Shown: positions 22,101 to 29,788 of the stretch, piece after piece
Layout of the letters: each line of letters begins with the position of its first letter
Position numbering within the stretch: the first letter of the stretch is position 1
From: a virus
Strand: one strand, 5' to 3'
IMG/VR virus record: IMGVR_UViG_3300020160_003038
Coordinates: 1-33,105 of that record
Length of the DNA stretch: 33,105 bases
Made by a program: the position numbers and the translations under genes
The notes under the pieces: generated by a model
What the model was told of the DNA's origin: nothing
Databases searched by the model: none
The model's input: only the letters and a program-made list of their open reading frames with translations

Positions 22101-25100
22101 ATTGGATCCAAAGGTGTCAGATGCTCAGATACTTTAGATTTTAGACCAAGAGTTCCAGTATTTTCTTCAACGACTAAATCTCCATTTGATTTTGATTCAA
22201 GAACTTTTACTAATGATCCCAGAATTATTTTATCACCTAACGAAAGTTCTTTGATTGGATATGATTATTATTTGGCAAGAATTGATAAATTATATGTAAA
22301 TAAATTTGGAGTTTTATTACTTCAACAGGGTGTTTCTGCAAAATCACCAAAACCTCCAACTAAAAATGATGATGTAATGGAAATTGCAACCATTACTTTA
22401 CAACCATATCTTTATAGACCTTCCGACGCAAAAATAACTCTCGTTGATAATAGAAGATATACAATGAGAGACATTGGTTCAATTGAAAATAGAGTAGGAA
22501 ATCTAGAAAGAGTCACTTCCTTAACATTACTTGAATCTTCAACTGCATCACTTCAAATTCAAGACGCACAAGGAAGGGATAGATTCAAAACTGGATTTTT
22601 TGTGGATGACTTTAAAAATTATAGTTTGATCAATATGGATGTATCCAGAATTCAAGTATCACAATCTGGATCATCTATTGGTGGAAATGAATTGAGACCT
22701 ATTATAAGTAGGAACACCCTTAAAAGTCAATTAGCACCAGCATCTAGTACAACTGATGAAACATTAGATTTATCGGCAAATTTTGAGTTGTTAGACTCAA
22801 ATGTACAAAAAACTGGAAAAGTTGTAACTTTGAAATATAAGTCTGTTGATTGGATAGAGCAACCTTTTGCAACCACGCAAGAAAACGTAAATCCATTCCA
22901 TATTTTGGAATATATTGGAAGTATAAAACTTACTCCTGAGGAAGATCGTTGGGTTAGAACTGTACAATTGTCAGATAGGCAAGTTTCTGTATCAGTAAAT
23001 CTTAAATTGGATCTTGGGATTGCCAATTTACAAGATGTTAATACAACAGGAGAATCTACAGGTAGTGGAAGTGTGGTAAGATATGAAACTGAAGTATTTG
23101 ATCGTAGTAATGTAGTAAAAAATAGTTCTTCAAGTATAAATGCAACTTCAGAAAGAATATTTTTAGGATCTTCTGCAGATCAGTATATGAGATCCAGAAA
23201 TACTGAATTTTCTGTATCTTCATTAAAAGCAAAAACACAATTTTATCATTTTCTTGATGGGAATAGTGCCGTTGACTTTCTACCAAAACTTTTGGAGATA
23301 GCAAATGATAGTACATTGCAAAATTATGGATCATCGAAGCAATTTAGTGTTGGTGAAACTGTAATTGGAACTTACGGTGGACAAGATTTAATTACTTTCA
23401 GAGTTGCTTCTGGAGATCATAAGTATGGGCAATTTAATTCTCCATCTAAAACATATCAGATAAATCCCTATTTTCCAGAGGAAAAATTATCTTCAACATA
23501 TAGTTCTTCATCAAAAGTTTTAAATATTGACACTTACTCCTTATGTGAAGAAGCACAAGGGAAATATTATGGATATGTAGTAAAAGGTATGAGATTGGTT
23601 GGGCAAACTAGTGGGGCAGTTGCGTATGTCAAAGATCTCAGATTAATTACTGATAATTATGGGGATTTAATTGGAACATTTTTCATAAAGGATCCAAATA
23701 CAAATCCTGCTCCTACAGTAAGAATTAATACTGGTAAGAAAACATTTAAATTAAATTCAAGTGCTACTAATGAAGTACCACTTCCAGGAAATAAAGATCT
23801 TTCCAGTGCAGAAGCACTTTATACTTCAGAAGGAACAATTGAAACGTTTGAAAATGTTGTTACAACTACTACAACTAATGTTGAAACAACACAAACTCAA
23901 GTATGGAAAGAATATGTGACTCATGCCAGATACTATGATCCTTTAGCACAGACTTTTGCTGTTGGTGGTAAAATTGAGGCACCTTCTGCTATTAATACGA
24001 ATGACGATTCAAATGGTGCATTTGTAACAGCAGTTGATTTATATTTTGCCACAAAGGATAGTGGAAATAATCCAGTAAGAGTTGAAATAAGAACTGTAGA
24101 ATTTGGAACACCAACAAGATCTGTTCTTGGAACTCCTGCTGTACTAAGACCTGAAGATATTTCAATTTCCGATAATGGAGAAGTTGCAACTCATGTAGTA
24201 TTTCCATCACCAATTTATTTGGCTCCAGGAAAACAATATGCAATCGTAGTTATTGCTGACACTAGTGATAAGTACTACTTATGGACTGCAGTGATGAAAG
24301 AGAAGACAGTCAATACAGCATCTTTACCAGCTGCTGATCAAGTAAGATATACTCAGCAATTTTCTCTTGGTAGATTATATAAATCTCAAAATGGTGCAGA
24401 ATGGACTCCAAGTGATGATCAAGATTTGAAATTTAAACTTTATAAAGCAGAATTTACATCAGATACTGGAACAGCATTTTTCTACAATCCAACATTGGAT
24501 GAAAGTAATGGATATGTTCAAAGACTGAATAATAATCCATTAACAACATTACCAAAAACTACTACTATTGGTATTACAACTTCATATATTCTTTCCAGTA
24601 TATTAACGCCAGGAAGAAAAATTGGAGAAAATACAATTACATATAGATATGGGACTATAGTTGGTACTGGAAGTTCAGTTTCTTCTGTAGGACTTACTAC
24701 TGGCGGAAAAAATTATGTTGACAGTAGTAATGCACAAACATTCAATATTACTGGAAAAGGATCTGGTTTAGTTTTAAATATTTCAACATCTAATGGTGTA
24801 ATTACTGGAACTCCAACTATCGTATCTACAGGACATGGATATGCAGTGGGAGATGTTGTTGGAATTGTCACATCAAGTGTGGGAGTAAGTACTGCAACTG
24901 GTGCAGACGCAAGAATTACTATTACAGGAAATAGTAGCAGCATTGATACCTTATATCTTACAGGAGTTCAGGCGGAAGACTTTACTAAGACTGGAAGTTC
25001 AAACTTAGTATATTATAGCGACTCTGGAACTAGGGTTTCTCTTGCAAATACTTACATAACCAGTTCTTCAGTAACTCCACAAACAAGTCCAACAGATATA

Positions 25101-26468
25101 AATTCTGGAAATTTCTTAAAAGTTGATCATTTTGATCATGGAATGTATTCAAATACAAATCAATTAACTCTCAAAAATGTTCAATCTGGTATCTCTCCAG
25201 TTGTACTGACTTCAGAGTTACTTGCAGAAAATATAACTTCAATTAGTATTGGCGCTGGAGATACTACAAATTTTGCAACTTTTGAAGAAATTTCAGTAAG
25301 TCCAACTAATCCTGGATATGTAAAAATCAACAATGAAATTATTGGATATAGCAACGTTAGTGCTAGTGGAATTTTAACGATAATTTCTGGGGGAAGAGGA
25401 ATTGATTCAACAATTGTTTCTACTCATCCAATTAATAGTCTAGTGTATAAGTATGAATTAAATGGTATTTCATTGAGAAGAATTAATAAGACACATGATA
25501 TTAGTGATCTCAACATTGGACTAGATGGATATTATCTAGAAATTGATACCTCAGCAAATGGAAATGGTATAAATCGAAGTACTGATGGATCTTTTGCAGG
25601 TGCTCCTCAACTTTCATTTATGAGCAACCAAACTATTGGTGGATCTGGAGTTTTAGCAACAGAAAATATTCAATTCAATGCTTTAGTACCAACTTATGAT
25701 ATTTTAACCCCAGGATCTGCAACTTCAGTAGATGCAAAAATTAGATCTGTAAGTGGTACTAGCATAGGTGGAAATGAAACTTCATTCTTGGATAAAGGAT
25801 TTGAACCAGTTCAATTGGGGCAATTGAACAATTTAAATTCAACACGAATTGTATGCTCCAAAATAAATGAATCTATAAAATTAACCAATTTACCTAGAAA
25901 TAAATCATTTACTACAGGAATAACATTTAAGACAACAGATAAAAATTTATCTCCAGTATTATTCACTGACATCGCATTTACTGAATTTTATAGCAATAGG
26001 ATTGATAAACCAATTTTCAATTATGCATCTGATGATAGAGTAAATTCCCTACTATATGATCCACATTCTGCAGCATATGTTTCTAATATAATTTCATTGG
26101 GTAATCCGGCAAAATGTTTGAAGGTTATTTTATCAGCATACTGCCACGAATCTTCAGATTTTAGAGTCTTGTATAGTTTAAATAGGGCAGACTCTAGTGA
26201 AATTTCCCAATCATTTGAACTTTTCCCAGGATATGATAACCTTACATATAATAATAATGATCAATATGTTTCTATAGATCTATCCAAAAATAGTGGAAGA
26301 CCTGATCGTAAAGTACCTTCAAGTTTAAATGGAGAATTTAGAGAATATGAATTTACCGCAGATAATTTAGACTTATTCATTGGATATAGAATTAAAATAG
26401 TAATGTCAGGAACAAATCAAGCGTATGTTCCCAGAATTAAACAACTTAGAACACTAGCAGTACGATGA
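19131..26468 (+). CDS. Very large DUF4815-type virion structural protein, 2,445 aa
   Basis: The N-terminus (NVSPYYDDFNSEKNYYKVLF, then PVQARELTTFQSILQNQIE) is the signature of DUF4815 phage tail proteins. Further blocks of that family appear at about 960-1010 (SIGSKGVRCSDTLDFRPRVP) and 1109-1127 (RYTMRDIGSIENRVGNLER), so the domain is spread over about 1,150 residues with insertions. About 1600-1790 is a separate beta-sandwich-like unit (YYDPLAQTFAVGG; VRVEIRTVEFGTPTRSVLG; LAPGKQYAIVVIADTSDKYY). At about 1851-1915 and 2043-2103 it carries GG-x-Y and 'GY.KI..EII.Y...GGRG....HP' modules also found in gp7. The C-terminus ends IKQLRTLAVR. Location after gp8 is where T4 has the outer-baseplate genes gp9-gp12, so a peripheral baseplate or fibre-network role is likely; homology to any one of these is not shown. 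It overlaps the next gene by four bases. Confidence 0.8.
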   Translation: MAQKTNLNVSPYYDDFNSEKNYYKVLFNPGRPVQARELTTFQSILQNQIESFGSHMFKEGSMVIPGNIGYDGQYYSVKLNPTNFGIDVSVYINYFVGKKITGQSSGTTAIIQYVALPDGNNVTDLTIYVKYLDSDNNFKFNAFEDGESLSADENIIYGNTTINAGTPFASLVSSNATSIGSAVSIAKGVYFVRGYFANVESDTLILDNYTNTPSYRVGLKIDELVITSKDDKTLYDNAKGFTNYAAPGADRFKINLTLTKKLLTDTNDTDFIELLRVRDGKIKKIETQTQYSLIKDYFAQRTYDESGDYSVNPFIPSVHNSLNDRLGNNGIFFSNEKTDQGNTPSDDLMCIKISPGKCYVKGYDVTTTGTTILDVDKPRDKETISGANVPFEMGNLLRVNNVSGTPKFNATIDLYHLRKNSTSSPNGTKIGDARVYTLNLTDAAYSNASTKWDLYLYDIQTYTKITLNSTISSSDLKKTSFIKGKSSGASGYATADGSGVVEVYLRQTSGSFSVGEQIELDGVNFPRTIKSVQTYSTDDIKSIYQSTATSGYTIAFIADSYLEKFTLPNGVISVNIDGSTGSTTANGSIFTGIKVGSIIRYQEPGATIETFNRVTEVSSDGLSITLSAITSVSNVCEGSLPSTGQYNVSIGAPTIRNNSSGFLYAELPDKNIASVNLSGSNLSISSQISKNVSSNSLSFSTSDFTGITSSFLQTFDEERYSIHYSDGVIEPLTSDKFSLSGNTVTISNLTKSTDTGSIVNASLIKNGITTKKKEYNRSRIVNITRSKYAQSGSNGNSSVNDGLTYNKFYGLRVQDEEVCLNYPDVSKVLAIYESFDTNAPVLDQIEFSSSANVSTNAIIGENILGNSSKAVARVVKKSISNPNILEIVYLNENKLSSAESVLFEESNINTDIVSITEGKYKNLTSSYKLDKGQKEQYYDYSRIIRNDNTTQPSKQLLIVFDHYTVPTSDSGDVFTVLSYDEQRFLSDIPSIGSKGVRCSDTLDFRPRVPVFSSTTKSPFDFDSRTFTNDPRIILSPNESSLIGYDYYLARIDKLYVNKFGVLLLQQGVSAKSPKPPTKNDDVMEIATITLQPYLYRPSDAKITLVDNRRYTMRDIGSIENRVGNLERVTSLTLLESSTASLQIQDAQGRDRFKTGFFVDDFKNYSLINMDVSRIQVSQSGSSIGGNELRPIISRNTLKSQLAPASSTTDETLDLSANFELLDSNVQKTGKVVTLKYKSVDWIEQPFATTQENVNPFHILEYIGSIKLTPEEDRWVRTVQLSDRQVSVSVNLKLDLGIANLQDVNTTGESTGSGSVVRYETEVFDRSNVVKNSSSSINATSERIFLGSSADQYMRSRNTEFSVSSLKAKTQFYHFLDGNSAVDFLPKLLEIANDSTLQNYGSSKQFSVGETVIGTYGGQDLITFRVASGDHKYGQFNSPSKTYQINPYFPEEKLSSTYSSSSKVLNIDTYSLCEEAQGKYYGYVVKGMRLVGQTSGAVAYVKDLRLITDNYGDLIGTFFIKDPNTNPAPTVRINTGKKTFKLNSSATNEVPLPGNKDLSSAEALYTSEGTIETFENVVTTTTTNVETTQTQVWKEYVTHARYYDPLAQTFAVGGKIEAPSAINTNDDSNGAFVTAVDLYFATKDSGNNPVRVEIRTVEFGTPTRSVLGTPAVLRPEDISISDNGEVATHVVFPSPIYLAPGKQYAIVVIADTSDKYYLWTAVMKEKTVNTASLPAADQVRYTQQFSLGRLYKSQNGAEWTPSDDQDLKFKLYKAEFTSDTGTAFFYNPTLDESNGYVQRLNNNPLTTLPKTTTIGITTSYILSSILTPGRKIGENTITYRYGTIVGTGSSVSSVGLTTGGKNYVDSSNAQTFNITGKGSGLVLNISTSNGVITGTPTIVSTGHGYAVGDVVGIVTSSVGVSTATGADARITITGNSSSIDTLYLTGVQAEDFTKTGSSNLVYYSDSGTRVSLANTYITSSSVTPQTSPTDINSGNFLKVDHFDHGMYSNTNQLTLKNVQSGISPVVLTSELLAENITSISIGAGDTTNFATFEEISVSPTNPGYVKINNEIIGYSNVSASGILTIISGGRGIDSTIVSTHPINSLVYKYELNGISLRRINKTHDISDLNIGLDGYYLEIDTSANGNGINRSTDGSFAGAPQLSFMSNQTIGGSGVLATENIQFNALVPTYDILTPGSATSVDAKIRSVSGTSIGGNETSFLDKGFEPVQLGQLNNLNSTRIVCSKINESIKLTNLPRNKSFTTGITFKTTDKNLSPVLFTDIAFTEFYSNRIDKPIFNYASDDRVNSLLYDPHSAAYVSNIISLGNPAKCLKVILSAYCHESSDFRVLYSLNRADSSEISQSFELFPGYDNLTYNNNDQYVSIDLSKNSGRPDRKVPSSLNGEFREYEFTADNLDLFIGYRIKIVMSGTNQAYVPRIKQLRTLAVR

Positions 26469-26671
26469 TAAAAGTTGAAGGACATCCCAATTTATATCGG
26501 GATGAACAAACTGGTGCTATTATCAATCGTGACACAATAGCGTATGACAATTATGTAAATTCTCTTCATAAAAGAGATTCTCAAAAAAGAGAAATTGATA
26601 ACATAAAAAATGATATAAATGAGATAAAATCTTTACTGAAACAATTGCTTGAAAAAAATGGATCCCTCTAA
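26465..26671 (+). CDS. Small coiled-coil protein, 68 aa
   Basis: The ATG at 26465 overlaps the TGA of the 2,445-residue protein (ATGA), so it is translated by coupling. The N-terminus (VEGHPNLYRDEQTGAIINRD) is a compact motif that I recognise from marine T4-like phages; residues 36-64 form a charged heptad-like helix (IDNIKNDINEIKSLLKQLLE). The combination suggests a small oligomerising tail or baseplate accessory protein, but no role is known to me. Confidence 0.75.
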   Translation: MIKVEGHPNLYRDEQTGAIINRDTIAYDNYVNSLHKRDSQKREIDNIKNDINEIKSLLKQLLEKNGSL

Positions 26672-26834
26672 GATAGAACTTAATTCAATATCAAAACTTT
26701 TTGAATATGAAAAAATTTCAAGAGAAATAGAAAATTGTGAAGATGTTGAAATTTTAAAAAATATTTCTAAATCTTATGTAAAACTCTATTTTGCACAACA
26801 AGAATGTTTATTGAGTTTGAATACTAACACATAA
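26658..26834 (+). CDS. Small helical protein, 58 aa
   Basis: I chose the ATG at 26658 rather than the TTG at 26649; it overlaps the preceding gene by 14 bases. The product (MDPSKIELNSISKLFEYEKI, then ENCEDVEILKNISKSYVKLY) is a short helical protein of a type seen in marine T4-like phages at this place. Function unknown. It ends 0 bases before the TATAAATA late promoter region that starts at 26835, so it is the last gene of the gp8 transcript. Confidence 0.7.
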   Translation: MDPSKIELNSISKLFEYEKISREIENCEDVEILKNISKSYVKLYFAQQECLLSLNTNT

Positions 26835-26842
26835 TATAAATA
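26835..26842 (+). promoter_or_regulatory. T4-style late promoter before the neck/terminase operon
   Basis: A perfect TATAAATA in the only gap between the small helical ORF and the 114-residue virion protein, 24 bases before the ATG at 26867. It would drive the chain of overlapping genes through gp15 and probably gp16. Confidence 0.8.
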
Positions 26843-26866
26843 AAAAAGAGATCCGGTATTGTATAA

Positions 26867-27211
26867 ATGGCTGCAGTATATGTTAGCAATCTAGTCATTA
26901 ATGCTGGGGCAGATTTTAGCCAAATTTTTACCTTAGAAAGTATCTCTACAAATTCAGTTTTGGATTTGTCTACTTATACAATTACCTCACAGATGCGAAA
27001 GCACTCTGCTAGTTCATCTTCAATCAATTTTGTCTCCACTGTAGTAAATCCATCTGAGGGCACTATAAAAATTGGATTGACCAGTACAACTACAAAGAAT
27101 ATAAAACCAGGAAGATATATTTACGATATTAATGCTTACAATTCTTCTGATGGAATCACATCTAGAGTAATTGAAGGAATGGTTTTAGTGAGGGAAGGGG
27201 TAACTAGGTAA
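26867..27211 (+). CDS. Small beta-rich virion-type protein, 114 aa
   Basis: The sequence (MAAVYVSNLVINAGADFSQI; TITSQMRKHSASSSSINF; GRYIYDINAYNSSDG; VIEGMVLVREGVTR) shows alternating strands like an immunoglobulin-type or BppU N-terminal-like sandwich. I recognise it as a recurrent small structural protein of T4-like marine phages that precedes gp13. The MVLVREGVTR ending is characteristic. First gene after the TATAAATA promoter; its TAA shares an A with the next ATG (TAATG). Confidence 0.7.
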   Translation: MAAVYVSNLVINAGADFSQIFTLESISTNSVLDLSTYTITSQMRKHSASSSSINFVSTVVNPSEGTIKIGLTSTTTKNIKPGRYIYDINAYNSSDGITSRVIEGMVLVREGVTR

Positions 27212-27543
27212 TGGCAGATATAAGAGTAAGAGTTGGACAACCAGATTTACATGTAAATGTAGGTCAGCAAGGTGCCATAAAAGTATTGGCATCAAATACT
27301 GCCCTCGTGGGTGGAATTTCAACATATGCTTTTAATGCAGATTTTGCTACTATTGCAGGTATTGCAACCTTTGCAACAAAATCTGGCATAGCAACATCGG
27401 TAATTGGTGGTATTGCATCAGTCTCTCACCTCTATGTGAGCGGTATATCAACTTTTGTTGGCATAACTACATTTACTGGTGATGTATATTTTAGCGGTAA
27501 TATTATTGGAAATTTAACATCAATAGATGGAGGTAGCTTCTAA
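27211..27543 (+). CDS. Small repetitive beta-structured virion-type protein, 110 aa
   Basis: Starts at a TAATG overlap. After MADIRVRVGQPDLHVNVGQQ the protein turns into a low-complexity Ala/Gly/Ile/Thr/Ser sequence with a short period (DFATIAGIATFATKSGIATS; LYVSGISTFVGITTFTGDVY), as in intertwined beta-helical stalks of phage fibres and spikes. The final FSGNIIGNLTSIDGGSF resembles short repeat stalk ends. A trimeric stalk or plug is plausible; nothing shows its partner. The next gene again starts by TAATG overlap. Confidence 0.65.
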   Translation: MADIRVRVGQPDLHVNVGQQGAIKVLASNTALVGGISTYAFNADFATIAGIATFATKSGIATSVIGGIASVSHLYVSGISTFVGITTFTGDVYFSGNIIGNLTSIDGGSF

Positions 27544-28385
27544 TGGCAAAACCAAATACTAGGCAAGAACTGATAGATTATTGTCTAAGGCGCCTGGGTG
27601 CTCCTGTATTGGAAATAAATGTGGATGAGGATCAAATAGATGATCTAGTTGATGACGCCCTCCAGTACTTCTATGAGAGGCACTTTGATGGTGTTGAGAG
27701 AATGTATTTAAAATATAAAGTAACGCAACAAGATTTGAATAGGGGTCAGGGTAAAGGAACAAATGGAGTTGGAATTGTAACCACTACAGGATCTGCAAAT
27801 ATTAGTGGTATTGGTACTACAACTTTCAATTTTTATGAGACTTCCAATTTTATTCAAATTCCAGATTCAGTAATTGGAATTGAAAAGGTATATAAGTTTG
27901 ATACTAGCGATATTTCTGGAGGAATGTTTAGTATTAAATATCAGTTATTTTTAAATGATCTTTATTACTTCAATTCTGTTGAACTTCTCCAATACGCTAT
28001 GGTTAAGTCATATTTGGAAGATATTGATTTCCTATTAAAAACTGATAAACAGATACGATTCAATAAAAGACAAAATAGAATGTATTTGGATATTGATTGG
28101 GGAGCACAAAAGGCAGATACATTTTTTGTAATTGACTGCTATAGGATATTAGATCCAAATGATTTCACTAAAGTTTATAATGATAGTTTTCTTAAAAAAT
28201 ATCTTACGGCATTAATTAAAAGGCAATGGGGACAAAATCTTATTAAATTTAGAGGAGTTAAATTGCCAGGTGGTATTGAATTGAATGGTAGAGAAATATA
28301 TGATGACGCAGAAAGAGAAATCTCAGCAATAACAGAAAGAATGTCAATGGACTACGAACTTCCACCTTACGATTTTATTGGATAA
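27543..28385 (+). CDS. gp13: Neck protein gp13 (head completion)
   Basis: At 280 residues it is near T4 gp13 (309). The N-terminus MAKPNTRQELIDYCLRRLGA and the acidic EDQIDDLVDDALQYFYERH are diagnostic of T4-like gp13, and the C-terminal part has RQWGQNLIKFRGVKLPGGIE and YELPPYDFIG. gp13 and gp14 form the neck that joins the filled head to the tail. A short glycine/threonine insertion at about 68-95 (including SGIGTTTFNFYETSNF) uses the GIGT motif that also recurs in gp7. TAATG overlaps tie it to both neighbours. Confidence 0.88.
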   Translation: MAKPNTRQELIDYCLRRLGAPVLEINVDEDQIDDLVDDALQYFYERHFDGVERMYLKYKVTQQDLNRGQGKGTNGVGIVTTTGSANISGIGTTTFNFYETSNFIQIPDSVIGIEKVYKFDTSDISGGMFSIKYQLFLNDLYYFNSVELLQYAMVKSYLEDIDFLLKTDKQIRFNKRQNRMYLDIDWGAQKADTFFVIDCYRILDPNDFTKVYNDSFLKKYLTALIKRQWGQNLIKFRGVKLPGGIELNGREIYDDAEREISAITERMSMDYELPPYDFIG

Positions 28386-29788
28386 TGGCACTTAATCCCT
28401 TCTTTTTACAAGGATCTCCCGGAGAACAAAGACTCGTTCAGGAATTGATTAACGAGCAATTGAAGATTTATGGTGTCGAAGTATTATACATTCCTAGAAA
28501 ATTTGTAAGGAAAGAAACTATCATAAGAGAGGTTACTGCTTCAAGATTTGATGATAACTTTGCTTTAGAAGCATATGTAAGTAATTATGATGGATATGCT
28601 GGATCTGGAGATATTTTAACTAAATTTGGAATGAGTCTAAAAGATGAACTAACGATTATTATTTCAAGAGAAAGATTTGAAGATTTCATAGCACCATTTT
28701 TAGATAGTATGAGTAATGATGAAATTATATTATCCACAAGACCAAGAGAAGGAGATATTATATATTTTCCATTGGGTAAAAGATTATTTGAAGTTAAATT
28801 TGTAGAGCATGAACAACCATTCTACCAATTAGGAAAAACTTATGTTTATGAATTAAGATGTGAACTCTTCGAATATGAAGATGAAATTGGTGGTTTTAGT
28901 GATATCAATTCTGTTGTAGAAGAAATAGATGGAACCTTACAAAATCAAGGGTATATTACATCATTACAATTATTTGGAAGTGGTCAACGAGCAACGGCAT
29001 CTTCTGGTATTGGAAGTGGATATGTGAGAAAAATTACTCTTTCAAATGATGGATATGATTACGTTGGAATTCCTACTGTTTCAATTACGCCAGCGCCATC
29101 TGGAGGGACAACAGCTACTGCAGTTGCATTTACTACATGCAGAGGAGATGTTTGTTCCATTAAAGAAATTTTATTAGTAAATACCGGGTCAGGTTATACT
29201 GTAGCACCTTCTATAACAATTTATCCGAACGGTAATGGAAGAGGTGCTGAAGCTTCATGCGAAATAGTTACAGGTTATAGTGGAATTACGTCTATTGGAA
29301 TTCAAACTTATGGGCAAGGTTATGTCGGAATTCCTACGGTTTCAATTACACCAGCTCCTACTGCAGGTTTAGCAATAACTGCAGTAGGACGAGCAGTTGT
29401 TGGTACTTCTGGAAGTATAACTGATATCCTTATCATAGATGCTGGAGTGGGATATTTAAGTGCTCCAGGTGTAACAATAGCACCTCCCCGATTACTTACT
29501 GGAATTGGAACATATAAATTTAATGAAATTGTTACAGGATCAATTTCTGGAACAACTTCTAGGGTTAAATCTTGGTTTAAAGATACGAAACTTCTTGAAG
29601 TTGGCGTAATTGATGGTGCATTCGAACCTGGAGAAATAATTGTTGGATCTGCATCATCGGCAAGATACACACTTAAGAATATATCTAAAAGTGAATTTGC
29701 TGATAAATATGAACAAAATGATGAAATTGAAAATGAGGCAGATCTCATTGTAGATTTTTCAGAATCAAATCCATTCGGTAACTATTAA
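28385..29788 (+). CDS. gp14: Neck protein gp14 with an inserted repeat domain
   Basis: Residues 1-205 (including GSPGEQRLVQELINEQLKIY, IPRKFVRKETIIREV and ERFEDFIAPFLDSMS) and the end of the protein match gp14, a head-completion/neck protein that acts with gp13. T4 gp14 has 256 residues; this one has 467. The extra 200 or so residues (about 205-440) hold four copies of a 'G.GY..(I/A)P.(V)(S/T)I.P' unit (about 211-241, 268-283, 309-325, 355-368) and a following beta segment (about 376-440). Such units are shared with gp7 and gp8, so this looks like a decoration domain inserted into a neck protein. TAATG overlaps at both ends. Confidence 0.85.
   Translation: MALNPFFLQGSPGEQRLVQELINEQLKIYGVEVLYIPRKFVRKETIIREVTASRFDDNFALEAYVSNYDGYAGSGDILTKFGMSLKDELTIIISRERFEDFIAPFLDSMSNDEIILSTRPREGDIIYFPLGKRLFEVKFVEHEQPFYQLGKTYVYELRCELFEYEDEIGGFSDINSVVEEIDGTLQNQGYITSLQLFGSGQRATASSGIGSGYVRKITLSNDGYDYVGIPTVSITPAPSGGTTATAVAFTTCRGDVCSIKEILLVNTGSGYTVAPSITIYPNGNGRGAEASCEIVTGYSGITSIGIQTYGQGYVGIPTVSITPAPTAGLAITAVGRAVVGTSGSITDILIIDAGVGYLSAPGVTIAPPRLLTGIGTYKFNEIVTGSISGTTSRVKSWFKDTKLLEVGVIDGAFEPGEIIVGSASSARYTLKNISKSEFADKYEQNDEIENEADLIVDFSESNPFGNY
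29063..29358. repeat. Two near-identical 35-bp copies inside gp14
   Basis: Bases 29063-29097 and 29324-29358 differ at 4 of 35 positions by my count and encode the same VGIPTVSITPAP in frame. The conservation at third positions indicates recent duplication or gene conversion within the repeat domain of gp14. Confidence 0.8.

Noticed and set aside
26649-26671. Frameshift joining the 68- and 58-residue ORFs
   Set aside because: A run of seven A at the overlap could look slippery, but both ORFs have their own complete, recognisable starts, and the overlap is typical coupling.
29320-29748. Reverse-strand ORF of 142 codons
   Set aside because: It mirrors the repeat domain of gp14 and contains no independent signal.
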